Origin: Posidonia oceanica
Lineage: Eukaryota > Streptophyta > Magnoliopsida > Alismatales > Posidoniaceae
NCBI GenBank assembly: GCA_037176725.1
Contig: JAZBRS010000050.1
Coordinates: 16,820,001 to 16,884,000 of the forward strand
Direction: 5' to 3'
DNA: 64,000 nt
How positions within the stretch are numbered: the first letter of the stretch is position 1; each line of letters begins with the position of its first letter. The position numbers were made by a program, and so were the translations under genes. Below, piece by piece: positions 34,622 through 44,764 of this stretch. The notes below the pieces were generated by a model. It did not search any database. It had not been told where the DNA came from and saw nothing but the letters and a program-made list of their open reading frames with translations.

Positions 34622-36328
34622 CCTACCGTGGCTATCTTGCAGAGTCCTCTCTCTCCCACTTCTTGCATCTTCTCTCACATGCATTTTAGTCATGTTTAAT
34701 TCATCAGCAAAAAAAAAAGAGAGAAAGAGAGATGTATACAGCATATGCATTCACAATCACAGCCCGGTGATGAAATCAGAGATGCTTGCCTGCTCTGGAA
34801 AGAGTATACTCTACCTCACCTGACACTACTTAGATGTCCTAACCAGTGAGGGAGCCACCATCCAGTGAGGACGGACGAAATGTCCAAACCCCTCTAGGAC
34901 TTACACCACCAAAGGGAGATAAAATCTTAGGGTGTGAGAGAGTGTGAGCAAAACATACATGTCTAAGCCTGGGTACAAAAGAAAAGGGAATAGAAGGCGA
35001 AGACAGAAGTCGGCCCTAGAGATAGAGGTGTGTAGCACAACCCTGTCCCTCCAAATTGCCTTGGAGATGATTCGGAATTCGCACTTGGGAATCTACAAGC
35101 CCTGCAAGGCCTAGCCCCCTGTCTCAAAACCAGGAGTCCATTACCTCTAAGTTAGGGACAACGGAAGCCTGCAATCCAAAATAAAAAAAGGGCAAAAAAA
35201 GAAGGAAAAAAAAAACAACAAAGCAAAAAGAGGGAAGACAAAAGTCAGCCTCAGAAATAAAGGCAAGCAGCGTGATCCCGTCCCCTTTTGCCTATCTTAG
35301 AGAGGAACTAAAGTTTGCACCTGGGAAATACACAAATCCCATAGGGCCTAGCCACTCTTCTCCAGCAAGCAGCTCCCCAGCTCCAAACCAGGTGCTCATT
35401 ACCTCCAAGCCAGGGGTTGGGGAAATCTGCACACCTACGTGAGAGGAAAAGAAACAAGAAGAAATGAAAAGAGTAGGTGTAGGTCTTTGAGAGTTTGGCA
35501 TGGAGCCCGTCCTTAATACACCAACACCCAAGCACCATCAATATCCTTTCCGGAGTGCCACCAACAGTTAGGAATCCAAGTAGAGTCTGGTGAATCAGAG
35601 ACCGCTCCTTTCCTTTGCAGCAGGCATCAAGCACTCCATATGCTGAGGGCAATAGGATTAGTATAGATCATGCATGCATCTATCTACTATCAAATCATCT
35701 CCCTTGCCTTTTTCCTCCCACTCTGCAAGGCTCAGCTCAGCGCTGGGACAGTACTTCTGCCAAGGTAGGTTGACCGCCTCCAAGCCTTCGAGCAATCTAT
35801 TACTGTCAGTGCAGCAGCTCATGGAGTGCATCAGTAATCAGAGATAGGGCAATCACTTCAGAGGTAGCAGGACAAACTTGGCACCTCAAGACTCCTCGCG
35901 GGCCGCCGGGCCTGCGCAGTCAGGCACCACCCGTAATCTCTGTGCGCCTTTGCTCTGGCCGGACGAAGTCTCTTTTCGCTTGCCCCCTTGCTCTGTGCAG
36001 GACCAGGACAAGCGTACCCCCTTTTGTGACTTCGCTCTGGACGGACGAAGCCCCCTTCCCTTGTTTCCTTGCTCCGCACGGACGAGTACAAGACTACCTT
36101 TTGTGCGACTTCGCCCTATGCAGGTGAAGCCCCCTTTACGTAACTGAATGTGCTAGAATTCTGTGATCTGATTGTTAGCTGTAACATCTGAACTGCTTTA
36201 TCAGCCTTGCTATGCACATTTGTTTCTCTAACAGTCAGTATTGTATGCCTGTGTGACCCAGATTAATGAACAACTTTGATTACAGGTACCCCAGGACTTC
36301 ACTCCAGTTGCCTGCATTCTCTCCTGCA
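34622..36328 (+). other. Non-coding segment between integrase and extra ORF (C)
   Basis: No supported gene. It contains CCCGGTGATGAAATCAGAGATGC-type sequence shared with F (61156), purine-rich runs (35180-35240), a segment ending GCACTCCATATGCTGAGGGC (shared with F at 61984), a donor-like CCAAG/GTAGGT near 35764, and an acceptor-like TTGATTACAG ending at 36285. F has AACAG at the same place (62385). Confidence 0.65.
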
Positions 36329-37509
36329 ATGGGCTTTTCCACTTTGGTAACCCCAACAGATTGCTCTGAGACTCTCTAGGGTTGGATCAGTGAGCTCACA
36401 GAAGCTGACCGTGAGAAGCTGAGCCTGTGGGGCATCCTGCCTTGACTTTTGAAGGCTGCCGATGTAGAAGTGAGCTGACATCTCTTGTGCGTTGCTGCAA
36501 GGTTCTGGAAGCCAGCACACCATGTCTTTCGCTTCGGTAGGACGGAATTAACGCCCATGTTGGAGGAAGTACGTCGAATCTGCGGCTTCTCCACGCTAAT
36601 GGGACCAACTGTGTTCACAAGGCATACTGGCTATGTCGCTGTCTTGAAGCAACTAACGGGACTCTCCGTGGAGAGCTGCGAGAAGAGACTGGTCTGCATT
36701 GATGGGCCTGTACCCATGCTCCACCTGAACTACTTTGAGGAAGTCTCCAAAAAGCATGCCGCACTGGGAGATGAGCTATGGTTTCGAGGCTTCATCACCC
36801 GCTTCCTAGGCGAGCTAATCTTCATGCACGGCCGGACGACTGTTGCAATTGAGGTTGCTGAGATTGCACTTGTTGTGGTGACCCGGTAGATCGGCCTGGC
36901 ACCCGTCATCCTAGCAGAGACCTATCGCGGGCTGGACCGCATCTCGCACTGCTGCCACCACTTTCACGGTTGTGGGGCTCTAGTACAGGTTTGGCTAGCT
37001 GGACAACTGGAAATAGACATTCTGTGCCCCCAGAAGCAAGCAGTTGAGACATAATGCAGCAGCGGCCATGCCAAAACCATTAAGAGTGTCCACGAAGAAT
37101 ATGAGAAGCTGTCAAAGCTAACGGATGATACAGTGACCTGGCGTATCATTCCATCTGCAGCTGAGCCGTTCACTATCTTCTTCGGCACCCGTGACATGCG
37201 ACTAGTTGTGCTGTCAGGATTCACCGAAGGCGTGGAGTATCACCCTATCCGGGTCATGCGGCAGTTTGGTTTCCAGCAGGGGGCCTTTGTGGACAGCATG
37301 CCGCCGAGGCTTCTCTCAATACAACTGCTGCCATAACAGAGCTAGCCAACCTCATGAGCCATGGGGTACAGTCAACAAACATTGCAGCTGTAGAGGGCTC
37401 AGGATGTACTCCTGAGTATCTGACTGAAGTGCAGGGGCTCTGGCCCATTAACGAGATCCCAACTGGTGCACCTTTGTTTCTTGACACTAGGAGGTCGAAG
37501 AAGGCCTAG
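36329..37509 (+). pseudogene. Extra 3' ORF of element C, plant-mobile-domain/DUF7745-like
   Basis: The candidate start is the ATG at 36329; F has TTG at the same codon. The best preserved part (from about 36485) reads LCVAARFWKPAHHVFRFG, ELTPMLEEVRRICGF, LGDELWFRGFITRFLGE and ITRFLGELIF. The pattern of FWxPxxxxFxFGxxELTPTLEEV followed by a helical region resembles plant DUF7745 proteins related to the plant mobile domain; the family name is my recognition and was not searched. The copy carries stops (for example TAG at 36887-36889) and a frameshift near 37320. It is homologous to 62434-63636 in F. Confidence 0.7.
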
Positions 37510-38139
37510 ATCAGTTAGGGCGTTTGTACATCTGCATATCCCATTTTGAGTCTTGTTGTACTTTGTTTAGCCTGCTACAGGCGTGTAACCAAGACTTTGT
37601 TAATGAAAGGATGTTTTGTGCCATGTGCTTGCATGTTTGGTTTGCTTTCCATGACATGATGCATGCATGGTCTCTCACAATCATATCTTCAACATGCTGC
37701 TTCAGTTTCGCAAATCTAACCTCTCAGAGCCATTAGAAGGGCACTATTAGATCCTGACAGCTTGCAAGCTCAGAAGCAACTACCAATATTCTCAGCGCCA
37801 AGGGAAACTACAAGAAGATCCTGAATTCCACTTGGATGCCAGAATTTCTACAGAACAACACCGTCAAGATGTGTAAAGCCACTAAGCGCTCCCGGTCGGA
37901 TCTCCGCCTAGGTTGGTAGCCCTAACTACTTGTTTGACAAGCACGTCAGTTTTGTCTATTGCTTTTCGATGCCATGGGTACTTCGGCTGTCCCCTGGTAT
38001 CACCCCTGATACCAGGGGCATCTTTTTTTGCTGCCCTGTGGTATCACATTTCCAGCTGCATTTGGGTTGACATGCCTAACTGTCGCGGGCCCATTCGTTT
38101 TCTTACTCTACCTTCGGATTTTGGTGCCCCTATCCCCTT
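37510..38139 (+). other. Non-coding segment after the extra ORF (C)
   Basis: It holds AATGAAAGGATGTTTTG-type sequence similar to F (63.7 kb), then GGTTGGTAGCCCTAACTAC (a relic hairpin repeat), then the conserved hairpin at 37991-38018 (CCCCTGGTATCA, CCCC, TGATACCAGGGG) followed by GCATCTTTTTTTG. No gene is supported. Confidence 0.65.
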
Positions 38140-38285
38140 TGCGGTCGATAAGTCCGAAACTTATCACTTTTCAAATCCTTTGCGGTTGATAAGTCCGAAA
38201 CTTATCACATTCCAACCCTCTGCGGTCGATAAGTTCGAAACTTATCAGTTACCCTTTCGCGGTCGGTGGGTCCGAAACCTATCAC
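38140..38285 (+). repeat. Precursor hairpin repeats, GCGGTCGATAAGTCCGAAAC type
   Basis: Four units, each with GATAAGT..CCGAA..ACTTATC or close variants. They are intermediate between the GATAGGT/ACCTATC repeats of B and F and the 41-bp array that follows. Confidence 0.75.
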
Positions 38286-38293
38286 CTATCAGC

Positions 38294-39600
38294 TTTTCTG
38301 TCCGCTTTGATAAGTCGTGTACTTATCAATCCTGGTTTCTGTCTGCTTTGATAGGTCGTGTACTTATTAATCCTAGTTTCTGTCTACTTTGATAAGTCAT
38401 GTACTTATCAATCTTGGTTTCTGTCCGCTTTGATAAGTTGTGTACTTATCAATCCTGGTTTTTGTCCGCTTTGATAAGTCATGTACTTATCAATCCTGGT
38501 TTCTGTCTGCTTTGATAAGTTGTGTACTTATCAATCCTCGTTTCTGTCCGCTTTGATAAGTCGTGTACTTATCAATCCTGGTTTCTGTCTGCTTTGATAA
38601 GTCGTGTACTTATCAATCCTGGTTTCTATCCACTTTGATAAGGCTTGTACTTATCAATCTTGGTTTCTATCTGCTTTGATAAGTCATGTACTTATCAATC
38701 CTGGTTTCTATCCACTTTGATAGGGCTTGTACTTATCAATCCTGGTTCCTGTCCGCTTCGGTAAGTCGTGTACTTATCAATCCTGGTTTTTGTCCGCTTT
38801 GATAAGTCGTGTACTTGTCAATCCTGGTTCCTGTCTACTTTGATAAGTTGTTTACTTATCTATCCTGGTTTCTGTCCGCTTTGATAAGTCGTGTACTTAT
38901 CAATCATGGTTTCTGTCTGCTTTGATAAGTCGTGTACTTATCAATCATGGTTTCTGTCTGCTTTGATAAGCTGTGTACTTATCAATCTTGGTTTCTGTCC
39001 ACTTTGATAAGCCGTGTACTTATCAATCCTGGTTTCTGTCTGCTTTGATAAGTCGTGTACTTATCAATCCTGGTTTCTGTTTGCTTTGATAAGCCGTGTA
39101 CTTATCAATCCTAGTTTCTGTCTGCTTTGATAAGTCGTGTACTTATCAATCTTGGTTTCTGTCCGCTTTGATAAGTTGTGTACTTATCAATCCTGGTTTC
39201 TATCCACTTTGCTAAGTCGTGTACTTATCAATCCTGGTTTCTGTCCGCTTTGATAAGTCTTGTACTTATCAATCCTGGTTTCTGTCCGCTTTGATAAATC
39301 GTGTACTTATCAATCTTGGTTTTTGCCTGCTTTGATAAGTCACATACTTATCAATCTTGGTTTCTGTCCACTTTGATAAGTCTTGTACTTATCAATCTTG
39401 GTTTCTTTCCGCTTTGATAAGTCTTGTACTTATTAATCCTGGTTTCCGTTTGCTTTGATAAGCCTTGTACTTATCAATCCTGGTTTCCGTCCGCTTTGGT
39501 AAGTCTTGTACTTATCAATCCTGGTTTTCTTTTTGTCTGATAAGTCTTATACTTATCACTCCCGGTCCTTTCCGGTCTAATAAGGTTTGTACTTATCATT
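38294..39600 (+). repeat. 41-bp hairpin minisatellite in element C
   Basis: About 31 tandem units of 41 bp: TCCGCTTTGATAAGTCGTG followed by TACTTATCAATCCTGGTTTC. Every unit holds the inverted repeat GATAAGT/ACTTATC around a short variable centre (CGTGT, TGTGT, CTTGT, CATGT). Units vary mostly in the centre and in the TCCGC/TCTGC junction while the stem stays intact. It lies in the 3' non-coding region between the extra ORF and the PPT. Confidence 0.92.
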
Positions 39601-40309
39601 CCTGGCCCCTTTTGCGTCGATGGGTCCGAAACCTATCATTTTTTGTGTGCACCTTTTCTTGCTTGCCTTCTAAGCAGAAAAGATGCCCCCCTTTTCTTCC
39701 GTGTAGGAATTTTGCCCCTTTTATTCTGCGCCGCTCTAGCCGTTTGCTTGCTTCCTCGGGCGAGGACAAGCTATCTTTCTTTCTTCCGGGCTGGCAGCCC
39801 AAATTGCTCGGTTGACACCCATCATAACTGTCCAACTCTTCTTTCGATGGGAAGGGCACTTCGGCTGTCCCCTGGTATCATCCCTGATACCAAGGGCATC
39901 TTATTTTGCTACCCTCGGTATCTTCTTTGGTTTGGTAGTCCTAACTACCCGGATGACACCCATCACTCTGTCTGGCGTCCTCCCTTTGGGCTGATAACCC
40001 AAACTATCTGGTGATGAGTCTGTCAACTCATAATCATCCACATTGCATGCATCACCCGCATCTCCCCAGTGGAGTTCAGTGTGGCAAACATTAGTACAAG
40101 TTTTACTTTAGCATCAGCTCTGCTGCATCTCAATGCATTGCTCTGCATCTGCATTTGCATTTGCATTCGCATTGCGACAACGAGTCATGATTTTTGGTGC
40201 ATCCGCCGAATAAATGACTCAGGCCTACAGCAACATTGTGCTCCTGCCGGCGTCAGGAGGGGTGTCTAGTCAGCCCTGAGCAGCGGCCTCGGTTCCCTTG
40301 ACCTCGCTC
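39601..40309 (+). other. 3' non-coding end of element C before the PPT
   Basis: It contains another hairpin copy (39869-39894), GGGCTGATAACCCAAACTATCTGGTGATGAG-type relic repeats near 39990, GCATTTGCATT runs, and the conserved pre-PPT block with GAGTCATGA and CCGCCGAATAAATGACTCA (40180-40230). No gene is supported. Confidence 0.7.
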
Positions 40310-40318
40310 AGGGAGGGG
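40310..40318 (+). promoter_or_regulatory. Polypurine tract of element C
   Basis: AGGGAGGGG followed by CATC and the LTR start TGTAGACACC, identical to the B tract at 26498. Confidence 0.85.
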
Positions 40319-40532
40319 CATCTGTAGACACCCCATTTTGACAACCTGGAAGATGGTGGACCCTCCTACAAGCTCGCTCGGACTCTAAGATAGCCAATTT
40401 CGACTCAAACCCCATCCAAACCCTAAAACCCACCTAAACCTATCCTAAAACATCACCAAACCTCAACCTAAACCTTAACCCAAGTTTCAAACCAAAGCCA
40501 AGCCTAACTTAAACATTTCTCCTCTTGGGCTT

Positions 40533-42812
40533 GTTGGACGCTGGCATTGGCAGCGTCCAATGTTGGACGCGCTCTGTGCCAACGTCCAACGAGTCGGGAG
40601 TTGCAGTGGCAACCGCCACCTCTGGCTCACCGCTTCCATCCTTCCTCCCTCCCAAACCTCGCTTACTACTCATCCTCTCACCTCACTTTGGCCACCCGCT
40701 AGGCGCCAAGCCCACTTACTCCCTGCCACGATGTCCCTTCCTCCCCCGGCGGTCTTCCCGCTCTCACCGCACTCACTGCCGTGGTTGCCTCTGTCTTGTC
40801 ACCACCAAGACTTTCGCGACCTCCTGACATGCCACACTGACTCGCCTGACATCCCTCGTGGTCTCCCCACTCACCACGACCCCTGCCAAGCCCTGCCAAA
40901 GCCTCTGCAACACCACTGCCATTGCCAGAGGAACCCAAACAAAACCAACACTTCACTGCCATCTACAGACACCACACCCATTTGCGAGAAAAAACCAGAG
41001 CTTGTGTGACCTTGAGTGAGCTCCCACGAACGCTCCCCGACCTTCAGCCAAGCTCCCCAGCCTTCCCTTGTGCCCAGAGAGCTCGCCGGAGTTTGCCTGC
41101 CGCCTTCTTCCGTGCCGCCGGTCGAGTGCAAACACACCTCTGCAAGCCACGACCAGGTAGGCTTTCTTCACTCCTAGCTTGTACATGCATGTGGTAGCAT
41201 GATAGGATAGTTTTTACGTGTCTTAGCACAGCACACACATCCCCCCACCTTGGCTTTCTGGCCGCGAGGAGGAGGAGGTGGGTGGAGCAATCCACCCACC
41301 CATTTCTGGCGGCGAGCACGGGGACATGCTCGTTGTCACTCACTCTTGCTTCCTAGCAAGTTAGTTTGGGATTTTTGGTCGCTTTGGCCACTGATCTTGG
41401 CTGGGAAACTTCCCGACCTGTTGGACGCACACCGTGGTGCGTCCAACGTTGGACGTGCCATGAGGCAGCGTCCAACAACCCTGCAGGTCTTTTATTTTAT
41501 TTTGCTTCATTTCCACTTCCATGTTGCTATGGTTTGGTTGCTTCGCTGTGAGTTTACGTTACATGCTTCTTTTTATGCTTACAGATGCCATGGCATGTTT
41601 AGTTTCAAGTTTTGATCCTAGCTTGGATCTTTGTTTCATGCTTTAGATCATCATGCTGTTTCCCTTTGTTGGACGTTGGAGCACACTGTGTCCTACGTTG
41701 GACGCTGGTGTGTCCAGCGTCCTATTACTCTGCTTGTTTACACATGCTTCCATGTTTGAGTGTTGCTTTCTTTTGAGTTGAATACTTGCTCCATGCTTGC
41801 ATAGTGATGGTTGGGCTCTGTGGCAGCTTTCTTTAAGTTTGCAAGTTCTTTTCCAAGGTTGCATGTTGGTTTACATGGGTGTATGCTCCCCTATTTCCTT
41901 ATACATGCCTCTTAAAATGCTTTATTTTAGGATACTTGCTTGATCTATGTTGCATGCCTTGGTTTAGCCCGCTTTCAATAGCTTGCATGCATATTTAGGT
42001 GGTCTTTGAGCTCAGTTCTTCCTTGCAGCTTGATATGCCTCTTTTCTGTGTTGGACGCAGATACACTCTGTGTCCTATGTTAGACGCAGATGTACTCTGC
42101 ATCCTATGTTTCTGCTTAGCTGCGTATGCCTTAATGCTTGCTATTATCTCTTGTGTTTGCTTGATCCGTGCTTGCATGATCGTGCTTAGCCCTTATAACA
42201 ACTGTTGTCAAGTTTGCATGGTTTTTTTTATTAGGGGTTTATGCAGGTTTCTCCATGTCGTTGCCTTCCTTTGTGTTGGACGTAGGTACTGCTGGTGTCC
42301 TACATAGGACGCAGGTGGTGCTTGCGTCCTACACACTGGCTATGTCTTTCCTCATGCATGCTTTGCAAATGCTTTCCTTTTTGGATTTTTATGTGATTCA
42401 TGTGTGCATGCTTAACTCTAGCTCATTTACAGCAACTTAAATGTATGCCGTAATGTTTTCTCAATCACTTTGCATGCTATTTTGCTGCATGCCTGTTTGC
42501 ACTGTGTTGGACGCAAAGTGTTCTAGCGTCCTGTGTTGGACGCTGTATACTCTAACGTTCAACACTCTGCTTTGCTTAAATCATGTTCCATGCTTGCACC
42601 ATGCCATTAAATCTTTCCTTTGGCTGTTTACCTTGATTGCTTTGCATGATATACATGTCTTCTACTGCTTTATTGCATTTGCATCGCATTCATACATCTA
42701 GAATGCTTGTTTTCCAAAATTGCACGGTTTCTATAGGCTTTCCTTCTTTAAGTATTGTACGCTGTCTGGTCCTGCATCCAACATAGGATGCAGGTAATTG
42801 CTGCGTCCAACA
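40533..42812 (+). repeat. Seven dispersed paired-hairpin modules in C LTR
   Basis: Units of about 57-60 bp at 40533-40590, 41420-41476, 41668-41724, 42050-42107, 42274-42333, 42505-42563 and 42754-42812. Each has two adjacent inverted repeats built on TTGGACGC...GCGTCCAA, with different loops (for example CACACCGTG or GCTCTGTGCC). Spacing is irregular (about 180-830 bp), so this is not a tandem array. Confidence 0.85.
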
Positions 42813-42984
42813 CTTACAGTTGGCTGTATTCTGTTTTAAAGCGCCGATTTTGTCTTGGCCGTCGCATGCCGCATTTTACTGCCTCCGACACATGCCTTGA
42901 CACCCATGCATGCTGTCGGACTCTTGTTTTCGGTTTTACGCCTTGCATCGCCTGTTTTCCTGTGGTTTTCCACGTCGGTTTTCT

Positions 42985-43225
42985 TTCCCCTTTGCATGTC
43001 ATACACTTGCATCGTGTGGTTTTACTTGGTTTATCGTATCCATTTTCTTTCCCCTTTGCATGTCGTACACTTACATCGTGTGGTTTTATTTGGCTTTTCC
43101 GCCCTTGTTTCCTTTCCCCTTTACTTGTTTTACACTTGCATCGTGTGGTTTTACTTGGTTTATCGCGTCTGTTTTCTTTCCCCTTTGCATGTCGTACACT
43201 TGCATTGTGTGGTTTTATCGGTGTT
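42985..43225 (+). repeat. 65-bp tandem array in C LTR
   Basis: Four units of 64-65 bp, each starting CCCCTTTGCATGTC or CCCCTTTACTTGTT and containing ACACTTGCATCGTGTGG. It occupies the position held by the 30-bp array in the B and F LTRs. Confidence 0.85.
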
Positions 43226-43799
43226 TTGTTTTATTGCCTGCATTTGCATTAGGGTAGTGATGTTTACTATCTGAAGTTCTCACGAACCAGGGTTCGCCTG
43301 GTTCGGAACCCGGGTAGCGTTGCTGAGCACATAGGCTGCACGTTTAATTTCCCATGCATGGTATTTAGGCATTTAGGCATTAAAGCATACATAGCATGGC
43401 ATAGCATTCATCGCCCCCTGGGCGTTTGTCAGGAGCCTGAGAGGGACGCGACCAGCAATTTTTACTCTGTGTTTAGCTTCCTTAGGCTGTCATGTTTCTT
43501 CCCCCGCATCCATAGACATTCTAGACGGCCTCCCGTATGCTCCCGGCCTCCTTCGTGTCCGGACGCGCACGTCGACAGCCGGTGGATGCCCAGCGGAGGT
43601 AGGAGGAGGCATTAGTCGCTTTTTATTGTTCGTATAGGATCCCATGCATCTCCTGGACCTTCCTTGAATGTCGTGGAGTTCCTTAGTCACGTCTCGGAGG
43701 CTCTCGGCCCTCACCAGGGCTGGCGAACCTGCTGTTTCCGGCCGATGAAACCACAGAGGTCGGGGAGAGATCCAGGCACCCACTTCCCAAGTTAAACCC

Positions 43800-44440
43800 A
43801 TGCCCGTGCTCCCTACTATGCCGTCGATGTTTGCATGTGTTCATTTCCAGCTTTTACAACCATTTGCATGGCTGAATCAGGTGCCAAAGATCGTCATCTG
43901 AACTGTCCAGACTGGTGCGTGTATTCTGTGCACGTATTTGGGCGATTCAGGCTGACTTTTGGACCATGATTTTGCACCTTTCCATGCACCCATTTTTAGT
44001 TGTAATTGCATGAGTGTGTTCCCTAGTATGCCATCTAGGTCTGCATGCATTCTATTTCATATTTTACAACCATTTGCATGGCTGGATCAGGTGCCAAAGT
44101 TCGTCATCTGAACTATCCAGACTGGTGCACGTGTTTACTGCACGTATCTGGGCAGTTTAGGCCGACTTTTGAGCAAAGATTTTGCACCTCCCCATGCACC
44201 CATTTTTTGTTATAATTGCATGAGTGTGTTCCCTAGTATGCCATCAAGGTCTACATGCATTCTATTTCATATTTCATATCCATTTGCATGGCTGAATCAG
44301 GCGCCAAAGTTCGTCGTCTAAACTGTCCAAACAGGTGCGCGTGTTTATTGCGCCTATCTGGGCAGTTCAGGCCGACTTTTGGGCCAAGGTTTCGCACCTT
44401 CCCCAGCACCCATTTAGGAATCTAATTGCATGGATTTGTA
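43800..44440 (+). repeat. 210-bp tandem repeat beside element F
   Basis: Three units with a fourth partial. Landmarks are CCCTA(C/G)TATGCC near 43811, 44021 and 44231, ACAACCATTTGCATGGCTG, and GACTTTTGG near each unit end. It is not seen elsewhere in the window. Confidence 0.8.
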
Positions 44441-44764
44441 CCTAGATATTTTCTCTAGCTTGCCATGTCCTTGTTTTCTTGTTTTGATTTCATTGGCATA
44501 GCTAGACTGAGCGTTGGAGTTCACAGTCTGGAACAGCAAACTGATGCGCGTATAGCCTGCGTGTGTAGGCTGCGCGTATTTTGCAATATACAGACAGTGG
44601 GTAGAACCATCCTTTGGCCGTCTTTTACCTGGTTTACTCATTTCATTTAGCCCCATTGTGCTTTGTCTTTCTTTGGACTTCGTTTAGCTTTAGTTATACC
44701 TTGTTGCTTGTCTTATTTTGCCATAGTCTTGTTTCTGATTCGCTTCCTTTAGCTACATTATATC

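Larger units (their letters stand above)
32533..44764 (+). mobile_element. Element C: 3' part of a TAT/Ogre-like retrotransposon
   Basis: It starts in mid-pol, at the position equivalent to about 58793 in F (ATTGCGAAGCC here, AATGCGAAGCC in F). Then come RNase H, integrase, an extra ORF, a hairpin minisatellite, the PPT (40310) and a 3' LTR (40323 onward). Its 5' LTR, gag, protease and most of RT must lie left of the window, beyond the inserted element D. Several frameshifts and stops show it is inactive. Confidence 0.85.
40323..44764 (+). repeat. 3' LTR of element C, right end not identified
   Basis: It starts TGTAGACACCCCATTTTGAC. It includes the paired GTTGGACGC hairpin modules (40533-42812), a 65-bp array (42985-43225), the conserved hairpin (43284-43305) and GCGTTGCTGAGCACATAGG, homologous to B at 18250. 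After about 43440 it no longer aligns with B. A 210-bp tandem repeat follows (43800-44440). No TACA-type end is visible before F begins at 44765. F may have inserted inside this LTR, or the LTR ends near 43.4 kb and the rest is flanking. Confidence 0.7.

Noticed and set aside
38294..39600. CRISPR-like array of regular repeats
   Set aside because: The units are contiguous tandem repeats with no unique spacers, in a plant retrotransposon; it is a minisatellite.
40323..44764. C LTR as an independent solo LTR
   Set aside because: It is preceded by a PPT and pre-PPT block continuous with C's internal region, so it is C's 3' LTR.
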